Source: Thermocatellispora tengchongensis | GTDB lineage: Bacteria; Actinomycetota; Actinomycetes; Streptosporangiales; Streptosporangiaceae | DNA length: 64,000 nt | Assembly (NCBI RefSeq): GCF_014202315.1 | Contig: NZ_JACHGN010000010.1 | Coordinates: forward strand, 62,001 to 126,000 | Direction of reading: 5' to 3' | Part shown: piece after piece, positions 17,280 through 25,126 of the stretch | Layout of the letters: the number at the start of each line of letters is the position of its first letter | Numbering within the stretch: the first letter of the stretch is position 1 | Notes under the pieces: generated by a model | What the model was told of the DNA's origin: nothing | The model's database searches: none | The model's input: only the letters and a program-made list of their open reading frames with translations | Translations under genes and position numbers: made by a program

Positions 17280-18422
17280 TCACAGAGAGCGGGCGATGAG
17301 TTCCTTCATGACCTCGTTCGCGCCGCCGTAGATCTTCTGGGCTCGCGCGTCGGCGTACATGCGCGCGATCGGGTATTCGCGCATGTAGCCGTATCCCCCG
17401 AACAGTTGCAGGCAGCGGTCGATGACCTGGCACTGCACCTCGGTCAGCCACCACTTGGCCATCGAGGCGGTGGCCGCGTCCAGCTCGCCGCGCAGGTGGC
17501 GCTCCACGCAGGAGTCGGCGAACACCCGCCCGGCGTGGGCGAGCGTGGCGCACTCGGCCAGCTCGAACCGGGTGTTCTGCATGGCGAACAGCGGCTCGCC
17601 GAACGCCCGCCGCTCCTTGACGTAGCGGACGGTGTGGGCGAGCGCCTGCTCGGCGGCGGCCACCGCGATCACGCCGATGATCAGCCGCTCCTGCGGGAGC
17701 TGCCGCATGAGCTGGACGAAGCCCTGCCCCTCGGCCCCGCCGAGCAGCGCGCCGGCGGGCACGCGCACCTCGTCGAAGAACAGCTCGGCGGTGTCGGCGG
17801 TGTGCTGGCCGATCTTGTCCAGGACGCGCCCCCGCCGGAAGCCGGGGGCGCTTGCGTCCACCAGGAACAGCGAGAGCCCGCGGGCCCGCCGGGCGGGGTC
17901 GGTGCTCGCGGCGACGAGCGCCATGTCGCAGGAGCCGCCGTTGGTGATGAACGTCTTGGCGCCGGTGATGACGTACTCGCCGCCGTCGCGCACCGCCCGG
18001 GTGGCGATCGACTGCAGGTCGGAGCCGGTGCCCGGTTCGGTCATCGCGATGGCCGCGACGACCTCGCCGGACGCCATCGGCGGCAGCCAGCGCCGCTTCT
18101 GCTCCTCGGTGCCGTACTCCGCCAGGTAGTGCGCGACGATGCCGCTGTGCACCGGGTTGCCGAACCCGTACTCCAGCGCCGCCGCCTGCTCGCGCAGGAC
18201 GGCCAGGTCGTGGGCGACGGTGCCGCCACCGCCGCCGTACTCCTCCGGGACGCCGGCGCACAGCAGCCCCAGCTCGCCCGCCTTGCGCCAGAACGCGCGG
18301 TCCACGCCCCGCCGCTCCTCCCACTCCGCCCGCCGCGGCGCGGCCTCGGCGGCGAAGAACCGGCGCGCGGTCTCGGCCAGGAGCGCCACGTCGTCGCGCA
18401 CCCAGGAGGATGTGTACGTCAT
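17280..18422 (-). CDS. acyl-CoA dehydrogenase, LCAD-like
   Basis: 380 residues, FAD-dependent. Shows AMTEPGTGSDLQSI (acyl/FAD contact, about 125-138), ITNGGSCDM and QLFGGYGYMREYPIAR (about 340-355). At the usual MCAD/SCAD catalytic position (YEGT) it reads YGGANEV, while QLPQERLIIG matches the helix-G glutamate used by long-chain and isovaleryl-CoA dehydrogenases, so the base is predicted there. It makes the alpha,beta double bond in the first beta-oxidation step. Second gene of the operon, 30 bp before the synthetase start. Confidence 0.92.
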   Translation of the reverse strand: MTYTSSWVRDDVALLAETARRFFAAEAAPRRAEWEERRGVDRAFWRKAGELGLLCAGVPEEYGGGGGTVAHDLAVLREQAAALEYGFGNPVHSGIVAHYLAEYGTEEQKRRWLPPMASGEVVAAIAMTEPGTGSDLQSIATRAVRDGGEYVITGAKTFITNGGSCDMALVAASTDPARRARGLSLFLVDASAPGFRRGRVLDKIGQHTADTAELFFDEVRVPAGALLGGAEGQGFVQLMRQLPQERLIIGVIAVAAAEQALAHTVRYVKERRAFGEPLFAMQNTRFELAECATLAHAGRVFADSCVERHLRGELDAATASMAKWWLTEVQCQVIDRCLQLFGGYGYMREYPIARMYADARAQKIYGGANEVMKELIARSL

Positions 18423-18459
18423 CGTCCGGCTCCTGGATCGACAGTCCGCCGCCGCGCTG

Positions 18460-19683
18460 TCATGCCGCCTTCTCGTGCGTCGTGACCTTCTCGTACGTCG
18501 TGACCTTCTCGTACATCGTGACGACGCAGGCGCCGCCCAGCCCGAGGTTGTGCTGGAGCGCCAGCCGCGCCCCCTCGACCTGCCGGGCCCCGGCCCGGCC
18601 GCGGAGCTGCCAGACCAGCTCGGCGCACTGCGCGAGCCCGGTCGCGCCCAGCGGGTGCCCCTTCGACAGCAGGCCCCCCGACGGGTTGGTGACCACCCGG
18701 CCGCCGTAGGTGTTGTCGCCGTCGAGCACGAACTTCTCCGCCGTGCCCTCCGGGGTCAGCCCCAGGGCCTCGTAGGTGATCAGCTCGTTGGCGGTGAAGC
18801 AGTCGTGCAGCTCCACCACCGGCACGTCCTCGGGGCCCGCGCCGGCGGCCTCGTACACCTGGCGGGCGGCCTCGCGGGTCATGTCGTAGCCGACCACGCG
18901 GGTCATGTCGCCGGAGCCGAACGTGCTCGGCGTGTCGGTGGTGAGCGCCTGCGCCCTGATCACCACGTCCGACGGCAGGCCGTGCCGGCGGGCGAACTCC
19001 TCGCCGCACAGCACGGCCGCCGCGGCCCCGCAGGTGGGCGGGCAGCACTGCAACCGGGTGAGCGGGCCGTAGACGTGGGGCGAGGCCAGCACCTCCTCCT
19101 CGGTCACCGGCTCGCGGAAGACCGCGTACGGGTTGTGCGCCGCGTGCCTGCGCGCCTTGACCGAGATCTTGGCGAAGGTCGCCGGGTCGGTGCCGTACCT
19201 GGCCATGTACGCCGCTCCGGCCCCGCCGAACAACTGCGCGGCCAGCGGGGCGTCGGGGGCGGGCTCCTGGACCTGCGCCATCGCGTCGGTGAATCGGTCG
19301 AACACCAGCGGCCGGTCGTCCCACACGTTGCGCAGCGCGCCCGGCCGCATCTGCTCGAAGCCCACCGCGAGCACGCACTCGGCGGCGCCGCTCGCGACCG
19401 CCTGCCGGGCCAGCCACAGCGCCGAGGACCCGGTGGAGCAGTTGTTGTTGACGTTGACCACCGGAATCCCGGACAGGCCCACCTGGTACAGGACCCGCTG
19501 GCCGCTGGTCGAGTCGCCGTAGACGTAGCCCGCGTACGCCTGCTGGATCAGCTCGTACCCGGCACCGGCGTCGGCCAGCGCGGCCCGCACGGCCCGCTCG
19601 CCCATGGAGTCGTAGGTCTCGCCCGCGCTGGGCTTGGTGAACGGGATCATCCCGGCTCCCGCGACGCACACCCGGCGTTCCAC
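18460..19683 (-). CDS. thiolase / lipid-transfer protein (SCP2-thiolase type)
   Basis: 407 residues from GTG 19683, chosen because GGAGG lies 6 nt upstream; the longer GTG at 19710 has none. Catalytic features: nucleophilic Cys in NNNCSTGSSAL (about 80-90), HDCFTANELITYEALG (about 290), and GGLLSKGHPLGATG (about 335). This subclass acts as 3-ketoacyl-CoA thiolase or retro-aldol partner in lipid and sterol side-chain degradation. The C-terminus carries three tandem six-residue repeats (VTxxEK), an oddity of this copy. First gene of the four-gene acyl-CoA operon. Confidence 0.9.
   Translation of the reverse strand: MERRVCVAGAGMIPFTKPSAGETYDSMGERAVRAALADAGAGYELIQQAYAGYVYGDSTSGQRVLYQVGLSGIPVVNVNNNCSTGSSALWLARQAVASGAAECVLAVGFEQMRPGALRNVWDDRPLVFDRFTDAMAQVQEPAPDAPLAAQLFGGAGAAYMARYGTDPATFAKISVKARRHAAHNPYAVFREPVTEEEVLASPHVYGPLTRLQCCPPTCGAAAAVLCGEEFARRHGLPSDVVIRAQALTTDTPSTFGSGDMTRVVGYDMTREAARQVYEAAGAGPEDVPVVELHDCFTANELITYEALGLTPEGTAEKFVLDGDNTYGGRVVTNPSGGLLSKGHPLGATGLAQCAELVWQLRGRAGARQVEGARLALQHNLGLGGACVVTMYEKVTTYEKVTTHEKAA
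18469..18522. repeat. three 18-bp tandem repeats in the thiolase C-terminus
   Basis: Three head-to-tail 18-bp units starting at 18469, 18487 and 18505, differing at one or two positions. They encode VTMYEK, VTTYEK and VTTHEK at the end of the thiolase. The unit length keeps the frame, so the repeats add a short tail rather than break the gene. Confidence 0.9.
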
Positions 19684-19743
19684 AGTCGGCCTCCCTGTGC
19701 CCCGGCCCACGGCGACGTCCGCGGGCTTCTGTCGCCAGGAGGT

Positions 19744-19790
19744 TATTCCACATTAACTTAAGCGTGCAATAGCCCTTGTGGTAAGTGGCC
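19744..19790 (-). promoter_or_regulatory. AT-rich promoter/operator region of the acyl-CoA operon
   Basis: An unusually AT-rich patch containing TTAACTTAA upstream of the thiolase start. On the minus strand TTGCAC is followed after 17 nt by ATAACC, a weak -35/-10 match. It is the natural place for the operon promoter and the binding site of the tandem TetR; no long perfect palindrome is seen. Confidence 0.35.
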
Positions 19791-19856
19791 CGTTTGGGTT
19801 CTCATGGTTAACCTGGAGGGGTCCGGCGCGCCCGGCGGGATGCGCCGACCCCGCGG

Positions 19857-19878
19857 CGCCGGCGTGCCTGCGCCGGCG
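19857..19878 (-). terminator. candidate terminator after the RTX gene
   Basis: Two self-complementary CGCCGGCG blocks separated by 6 nt can form an 8-bp stem 17 bp beyond the stop codon. There is no T-run, as is common in high-GC actinomycetes. Confidence 0.35.
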
Positions 19879-19895
19879 TGGTCCGCCTGGGCCGG

Positions 19896-20768
19896 TCAGT
19901 TCTCGCAGTCGATCTCGGTGTCGCCCGCGTCCACGGTGCAGGTGTCGGTGTTGGCGCCGCCGTTGACGGTGTCGCCGGCCGCGCCGTCCAGGCCGCGCAC
20001 GGTGTCGTCGCCGGCGCCGCCGTTCAGAGTGTCGGCACCGGCGTCGCCGTTGACGACGTCCTTGCCGCCCCGGGCGTCCACGGTGTCCACGCCGGCCCCG
20101 GCGCGGATCTCGTTCGCGTCGTCGTCGCCGGTGATCGTGTCGGCGCCCTTGCCGCCCCGGATGTTCTCCACGTCGGTGCCCACGTTGTCCCGCTCGCGGG
20201 CCGCGCCGTCGTTGGCCTGGCCGTCCAGCGAGACGAACACCGTGGCGAGGCGGTCGTTGTAGACCACGGTGTCCACGTTGCCGCCGCCGTTGAAGACGTC
20301 GGCGCCGTCGGCCGTCGCGTCGGCGACCATGTTGTCGGTCCCGGCGCCGCCGGTGAAGGTGTCATCGCCCGGCCCGCCGGTGAAGGTGTCGCCGCCGGAG
20401 CCCGCGGTCATGGTGTCGGCGCCATCGCCGCCCTTGACCCGGGCGCCGATCCCGGTGTTGTTGACGACGCTGTCGTCGCCGTCCCCCAGGGTGATCTGGA
20501 TCACCTGGACGCCGGAGCAGCGCACCGAGTCGGCGGACACCCGCAGGCAGCCCGGGGCCGGGCGGATGACGTCGCCGCCATCCCGGACGATCACGTCCCC
20601 GTCCGCCGGGTCGATGGTGATGGAGTTGGTCTTGCCCGCGGCGGCGGTGATGTGCAGGTTCGCGGCCGTGACGCCGGCCTGGGTGTCGGCGTGCGAGGGC
20701 GCGGCCAGCACGAGCTGCGTCCCCACCGCGGCGGCGGCCAGGGCCAGGACAGAGGCGATCTTTCGCAT
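19896..20768 (-). CDS. secreted calcium-binding RTX-repeat protein
   Basis: 290 residues. Start at 20768 with GGAAGGAAG upstream; a classic signal peptide of about 27 residues ends SHA|DT. From about residue 95 the chain is built of hemolysin-type nonapeptides (GGDGADTMT, GGPGDDTFT, GGAGTDNM, GGKGADTIT, GGAGDDTVR, GGANTDTC). These fold as a Ca2+-bound parallel beta-roll. The N-terminal part has a CSG...LGDGDDSV segment, and two terminal cysteines may form a disulfide. Exported by Sec rather than type I secretion. Function unknown. Confidence 0.88.
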   Translation of the reverse strand: MRKIASVLALAAAAVGTQLVLAAPSHADTQAGVTAANLHITAAAGKTNSITIDPADGDVIVRDGGDVIRPAPGCLRVSADSVRCSGVQVIQITLGDGDDSVVNNTGIGARVKGGDGADTMTAGSGGDTFTGGPGDDTFTGGAGTDNMVADATADGADVFNGGGNVDTVVYNDRLATVFVSLDGQANDGAARERDNVGTDVENIRGGKGADTITGDDDANEIRAGAGVDTVDARGGKDVVNGDAGADTLNGGAGDDTVRGLDGAAGDTVNGGANTDTCTVDAGDTEIDCEN

Positions 20769-20876
20769 GGCGGTTCTTCCTTCCGAGACAATGGATCGGT
20801 CGTGTCCCATTACGGGGCGAACCGCGTTCTCGGAACATGTCGAACCGCACACGCCGGGTGTGACCTGCGCCACGGG

Positions 20877-21617
20877 TCACATGGCGGGCGCCCAGTCGGC
20901 GAGCAGGCCCGTGTAGGGCTTGGGGATCGGCGGGGCGTACTCGTTGCGCTTGCCGGTGCGCAGCCCGAGCGCGACCAGCGACTCGACCAGCTTGGTCGCC
21001 GCCGCCACGCCGTCGATGACCGGGGCGCCCAGCTCGGCGGAGATCTCGGCGCAGAACCCGGCCATGCCCGCGCAGCCGAGCACGACCGAGTCGCTGCCGT
21101 CGCGCTCCAGCGCCGTGGCGCACAGCCGGGTCACCACCTCGCGGGCGCCGGAGCCGGGGGCGTCCAGCTCCAGAACCGGGATGTCGCAGGCGTGCACCGC
21201 CCGGCAGGCGTCGCGGAAGCCGTAGCGTGCGGCCAGGTCCCAGGCGCGGCCGGCCGTGCGGGAGAGCGTGGTCACCACGCTGAAGCCCCGGCCCACCAGC
21301 GTCGCGGCGTGCATCGCCGCCTCGGCGATGCCCACGACCGGGCCGCGGGCCAGCTCGCGCGCCGCGTCGAGGCCCGGGTCGCCGAAGCAGGCGATGACGT
21401 AGCCGTCGGCGCCGTCGGCCTCGCCGTCGGCGACCTCGGCCAGCACGCCGGGCACCGCCATGGCCTCGTCGTAGTGGCTCTCGATGGAGGCCGGGCCCAT
21501 CGCCGGGTTGACAGCGACGATCCGGGTCGCGGGCGCCGCCACCGCCCGCGCACAGCGTCCGATGCTCTCGGTCATGGCGCGGGCGGTGTTCGGGTTGATC
21601 ACTCTGATCTGCGTCAC
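20877..21617 (-). CDS. Asp/Glu/hydantoin racemase family (allantoin racemase-like)
   Basis: 246 residues from GTG. The two catalytic cysteines of the family are at ACFGDPG (about residue 77) and VLGCAGM (about 181), and the N-terminus RVINPNTARAMTESI is typical of hydantoin and allantoin racemases. It would interconvert enantiomers of a 5-substituted hydantoin or allantoin. It starts 28 bp after the NCS1 permease stop and belongs to its operon, so the permease probably imports the substrate. No hydantoinase or allantoinase is present in the window. Confidence 0.88.
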   Translation of the reverse strand: MTQIRVINPNTARAMTESIGRCARAVAAPATRIVAVNPAMGPASIESHYDEAMAVPGVLAEVADGEADGADGYVIACFGDPGLDAARELARGPVVGIAEAAMHAATLVGRGFSVVTTLSRTAGRAWDLAARYGFRDACRAVHACDIPVLELDAPGSGAREVVTRLCATALERDGSDSVVLGCAGMAGFCAEISAELGAPVIDGVAAATKLVESLVALGLRTGKRNEYAPPIPKPYTGLLADWAPAM

Positions 21618-21645
21618 GGTGTGGCCGGTTCGGTCAGGGGGTCGG

Positions 21646-23208
21646 TCACGGGCGCGCGCCGCCGGTCGCCTCTTCGGCGCCGGCCGGGACCGAGATCCGC
21701 GGCGACGCCCGCTCCAGCAGGACGAACGCGGCGTACCCGAGGCCGCAGCCGATGAACCAGCTGTAGTCGCTGATCCAGGTCGCGTCCACGCTCGTCACGC
21801 CGAGGTCGAGCAGCATCTTGGGCAGGAGCACCGACAGGATCGCGGGCACCCCGCTCGCCGCGACCGCCCACAGCGCGTTGGGGTTGTATCCGTTGCGGAA
21901 CCAGTATCGCCCAGTGGGTTCCAGCGTGAAAAGATCGTCCACCGACACCTTCTGCCGCGAGATCGCGTAGTAGCCGGCGATCAGGATGCCGAACAGCGGC
22001 CCGATCAGCGCGCCGAGCAGACCGAGCGTGTAGTGGATGGCGTCGGGGTTGCCGTACCAGTTCCAGGGGGTGAGCAGCACCGACCCGACCGCGGCGATCA
22101 TGCCGCCGGTGCGCCAGCTTATGCGCTGCGGGCTGACGTTGGAGAAGTCGAAGGCCGGGGAGATGAAGTTGGCCACGATGTTGATGCCGATGGTGGCGAT
22201 CACGAAGGTGAGCCCGCCGAGCAGGATCGCGAACGGCGTGCCGATCCGCTCCACGGTGTGGATCGGGTCGGTGATCAGCTCGCCGAACACCGGCACCGTC
22301 GCCGAGGCGGTGATCACGGTCAGCAGCGAGAAGAACAGGAAGTTGACCGGCAGGCCGAGCAGGTTGCCGCGCTTGACCGCCTCGAAGCTCCGGCCGTAGC
22401 GGGAGAAGTCGCCGAAGTTCAGCATCGGGCCGGAGAAGTACGACACCACCAGCGCGATGGCGCTCAGCATCACCGGGATCGACTCGGCGAAGCCCAGGCT
22501 CTCGCCCTGCGACAGGTCCAGGCTGATGTTCCCCCAGCCCGCCTCGGCCACCAGGTAGCCGGCCAGCACCAGCATCACGACGTACACGGCCGGGCCGGCC
22601 CAGTCGATGAAGCGGCGGATCGCCTCCATGCCCTTCCAGAACACCGCGGCCTGGGCGACCCACAGGATCGCGTAGCAGATGTAGCCGAGCGCGGACAGGC
22701 CGAGGAAGCCGTACCTGCCGGCGTCGTTCAGCGCCGCGGTGGCGGGCCAGAACTTCAGGAAGATGATGATGAGCGACTGGGAGGCGAGGTAGGTCTGCAC
22801 GCCGTACCAGGCGATGGCGATGGCGCCGCGGATCACGGCCGGCACGTTCGCGCCGAGCACGCCGAACACCGCCCGGTTGATCACCGGGTACGGCACTCCG
22901 GTGACCTGGCTGGGCTTGGCCACCAGGTTGCAGAAGACGTTGACGATGACGATGCCGGCGACGAGGGCGAACAACACCTGCCAGCTCGCGATGCCGAGCG
23001 CGAACAGGCTGCCCGCGGTGACGTAGCCGCCGACGCTGTGCACGTCCGACATCCAGAACGCGAAGATGTTGTAGGAGGACCAGGACTGCTGCCGCAGCGG
23101 CGCCAGGTCCTCGTTGGCCAGGCGGGGATCGTAACCGGGCTTGATCACGGCGGGGCCGGTGGACACGGCCGCCGCGGAGGAGGGCAGGGGGGTGCTGAAT
23201 TCGGTCAT
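21646..23208 (-). CDS. NCS1 family nucleobase/hydantoin/allantoin permease
   Basis: 520 residues with about twelve membrane helices. The N-terminal NEDLAPLRQQSWSSYNIFAFW is the NCS1 signature, and SGPMLNFGDFSRYGRS and NIVANFISPAFDFSNV match Mhp1/PucI-type transporters. It is a sodium- or proton-coupled importer for hydantoins, allantoin or nucleobases. The start at ATG 23208 follows GGAAG. First gene of an operon with the racemase; the XRE-cupin regulator is divergent, with an inverted repeat between them. Confidence 0.92.
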   Translation of the reverse strand: MTEFSTPLPSSAAAVSTGPAVIKPGYDPRLANEDLAPLRQQSWSSYNIFAFWMSDVHSVGGYVTAGSLFALGIASWQVLFALVAGIVIVNVFCNLVAKPSQVTGVPYPVINRAVFGVLGANVPAVIRGAIAIAWYGVQTYLASQSLIIIFLKFWPATAALNDAGRYGFLGLSALGYICYAILWVAQAAVFWKGMEAIRRFIDWAGPAVYVVMLVLAGYLVAEAGWGNISLDLSQGESLGFAESIPVMLSAIALVVSYFSGPMLNFGDFSRYGRSFEAVKRGNLLGLPVNFLFFSLLTVITASATVPVFGELITDPIHTVERIGTPFAILLGGLTFVIATIGINIVANFISPAFDFSNVSPQRISWRTGGMIAAVGSVLLTPWNWYGNPDAIHYTLGLLGALIGPLFGILIAGYYAISRQKVSVDDLFTLEPTGRYWFRNGYNPNALWAVAASGVPAILSVLLPKMLLDLGVTSVDATWISDYSWFIGCGLGYAAFVLLERASPRISVPAGAEEATGGARP

Positions 23209-23242
23209 GTGCACTTCCGGGGGGTAGGATTTTCGCGCACGT

Positions 23243-23260
23243 GTTAAGCGACCACTTAAC
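23243..23260. promoter_or_regulatory. inverted repeat GTTAAG-N6-CTTAAC
   Basis: Six-bp arms with a 6-nt spacer between the NCS1 permease and XRE-cupin genes; a third CTTAAC half-site lies at 23281. The likely operator for the adjacent XRE-cupin regulator, controlling both divergent transcripts. Confidence 0.55.
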
Positions 23261-23327
23261 GCCTTGGTGTGAATGTATGACTTAACACCCGGCGCCGAAT
23301 TTCCCGCTTGTAAAGCCCCTGTGACGA

Positions 23328-24128
23328 ATGACGCCTGAACCCCCCGCGATCTCCACCGAGAGGCTCGGCGAGCGGCTGCGCGAGCTGCGCGTGAGGTCCG
23401 GCATGTCGCTGCGCGCGCTCGCCCGCGAGCTGGACATCTCGCCGAGCGCGGTCTCCCAGATCGAGCGCGGTGCGCTGCGGCCCTCGGTCAGCAGGCTGAT
23501 CGCGATCGTCACCGCCCTCGGCGTGCCGCTCGCCGCCGTCTTCGACGAGGCCACCGGCGAGACGACCCCGAAGACCACCGCCAAGACCACCGCCAAGACC
23601 ACCGCCAAGACCACCGGCGCGACCGCTGCCGGGACGACCGGCGCGACCGCTGCCGGGACGACCGGCGCGACCGCTGCCGGGACGACCGGCGCGACCGCTG
23701 CCGGGACGACCGGCGCGACCGCTGCCGAGACCACCGGTGAGACGACCGCCGGGACCTCCGCCGGTGCCTTCGGCGTCGCCGAGCCCGGGGGCGTCGTGGT
23801 CCGCCGGGCCGGCGAGGTGGCCCCGCTCGTGCTCAAGGACGGCGTGCTGTTCCGCAGGCTGTCACCGGTGCCCACGCCCGGCGTGGAGTTCTTCGAGTCG
23901 GTCTATCCGCCCGGCTCGACCTCCACCGCGCACGGCCGGTTCCTGCGGCACGAGGGCTACGAGGTCGGCACGGTCACCGAGGGCGAGCTGACCATCGAGT
24001 TCGAGTCGGAGGAGGTCACGCTGGGCCCCGGCGACTCCGTCACGTTCCCGTGCAGCCGCCCCCACATCATCGCCAACCGGCACCGGAGCGCCAGCGCCGT
24101 GGCGACGTGGTTGATCGTGCACGGTTGA
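23328..24128 (+). CDS. XRE-family regulator with cupin domain and repetitive linker
   Basis: 266 residues. N-terminal HTH_3 (about 12-66, LARELDISPSAVSQIERG). C-terminal cupin_2 (about 185-264, HEGYEVGTVTEGELTIEFESEEVTLG in two conserved halves) that senses a small ligand. Between them, about residues 80-145, lies a Thr/Ala/Gly linker made almost wholly of DNA-level tandem repeats (see repeat entries); ordinary family members have a short linker here. Divergent from the NCS1 permease, which it probably controls. The ribosome binding site is weak. Confidence 0.9.
   Translation: MTPEPPAISTERLGERLRELRVRSGMSLRALARELDISPSAVSQIERGALRPSVSRLIAIVTALGVPLAAVFDEATGETTPKTTAKTTAKTTAKTTGATAAGTTGATAAGTTGATAAGTTGATAAGTTGATAAETTGETTAGTSAGAFGVAEPGGVVVRRAGEVAPLVLKDGVLFRRLSPVPTPGVEFFESVYPPGSTSTAHGRFLRHEGYEVGTVTEGELTIEFESEEVTLGPGDSVTFPCSRPHIIANRHRSASAVATWLIVHG
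23571..23606. repeat. 12-bp tandem repeat (AAGACCACCGCC) x3
   Basis: Three perfect 12-bp copies and a partial fourth, encoding KTTA units in the linker of the XRE-cupin regulator. They directly precede the 24-bp repeat array. Confidence 0.92.
23616..23735. repeat. 24-bp minisatellite, five copies, in the XRE-cupin linker
   Basis: Five head-to-tail 24-bp units, starting at 23616, 23640, 23664, 23688 and 23712. The first four are identical; the last differs near its end. Each encodes the eight residues GATAAGTT. In-frame copy-number changes would lengthen or shorten the linker without breaking the gene. Confidence 0.95.
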
Positions 24129-24142
24129 TCGTGCACGGCTGA

Positions 24143-25036
24143 TCATCTGGTCCACAGGGTCTCCTGCACCGCCCCGGCCAGGGTGAGCAGATCGGCCGAG
24201 GCCCGGTCGGGCCGCCAGGCCAGCGCGTACGTGATGCGCAGGCCGGGCACGTCGAGCGGCACGAACCGCACGTCGTCGCGGCGCACCGAGCGCACCAGGA
24301 GCTGCGGCACCGGCAGCACGCCCGTCCCGGCCGCCACGAGGTCCAGCGCCGCCGCGAAGTCGTCGATCTCGTCGGCCACCGCGTACGGCCCGCCGGGCGC
24401 GGGCAGCCGGGCGGCCAGCCGCGCCCACATCCCGCCCGGCGGACGCTCGCGCGGCATCAGCACCCGCCGCCCGCCCAGCCGGTCGGGCCGCAGCCGCGCC
24501 GCCGTGGCCAGCGGGTCGCCCGCGGGCACCGCCAGATGCGCCACGGGCACGTGGAACCGCGCGGCGGTGGCGAGGTCCGCCGGGAACGGCGCCGCGAGCA
24601 CGGCCGCCGACACCTCCCCGCCCGCGATCCCGGCCAGTGCCGCCCGCCGTCCCGCCGGGCGCAGCTCCACCCCGATCCCGCGCCGCCCCAGCCGCCGCGC
24701 CACCCGGGCCGCCAGCGTGCCCACGACCGGGGCATAAGCGAGGCGAATGGCCGGGGCCGCCGGCTCGGCCAGCCGGGCCGCCTCCGCGGCGAACTCGCGG
24801 GCGGCCCCGAGCAGCGCCCCCGCGTACGGCAGCAGCGCCTCCCCGGCCGCCGTCAGCCGCACCTCCCGGCTTGTCCGGTCGAACAGCCGCACGCCGAGGG
24901 TGCGCTCCAGCCGCCCGATGGCCTGCGAGACCGCGGGTTGCGAGAGCCCCAGCTCCACCGCCGCCCTGGAGAACCCGAGATGCCGGCCCACGGCCGCGAA
25001 GCACCTGACGTCGCGGATCTCCGGCCCTCGCTCCAC
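24143..25036 (-). CDS. LysR family regulator next to metE
   Basis: 297 residues. N-terminal winged helix-turn-helix (about 8-66: FSRAAVELGLSQPAVSQAIGRLE in two parts) and a LysR substrate-binding domain (about 90-290). Divergent from metE with a 90-bp shared gap, the classic layout of a regulator controlling its neighbour, so it likely governs methionine synthesis as MetR does in other bacteria. GTG 25036 is taken as the start, since the next upstream candidate is TTG 25045; neither has a clear ribosome binding site. Confidence 0.85.
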   Translation of the reverse strand: MERGPEIRDVRCFAAVGRHLGFSRAAVELGLSQPAVSQAIGRLERTLGVRLFDRTSREVRLTAAGEALLPYAGALLGAAREFAAEAARLAEPAAPAIRLAYAPVVGTLAARVARRLGRRGIGVELRPAGRRAALAGIAGGEVSAAVLAAPFPADLATAARFHVPVAHLAVPAGDPLATAARLRPDRLGGRRVLMPRERPPGGMWARLAARLPAPGGPYAVADEIDDFAAALDLVAAGTGVLPVPQLLVRSVRRDDVRFVPLDVPGLRITYALAWRPDRASADLLTLAGAVQETLWTR

Positions 25037-25046
25037 ATCGCCCAAT

Positions 25047-25063
25047 CTATTGCCATTGCTTAT
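25047..25063. promoter_or_regulatory. candidate LysR box between lysR and metE
   Basis: An AT-rich CTATTGCCATTGCTTAT with a partial dyad fits the loose T-N11-A form of LysR-type sites in the only gap available for regulation. No cobalamin-riboswitch-like structure is visible there. Confidence 0.3.
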
Positions 25064-25126
25064 CGATCGCGATCCGGGGCGCGGGGGCACGGCAGCATGC
25101 CGGGCACGTACCGAAAGGAGTTGCCG

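Noticed and set aside
19684-19710. Longer thiolase start at GTG 19710
   Set aside because: No ribosome binding site; GTG 19683 has GGAGG 6 nt upstream and begins at the conserved region.
23571-23735. CRISPR-like array
   Set aside because: Contiguous in-frame repeats without spacers inside a gene; likewise the arrays at 39.1-39.5, 46.1 and 58.7 kb. No cas genes.
25037-25126. Cobalamin riboswitch controlling metE
   Set aside because: The gap is only 90 bp and lacks the B12-box pattern; the divergent LysR gene is a sufficient explanation.
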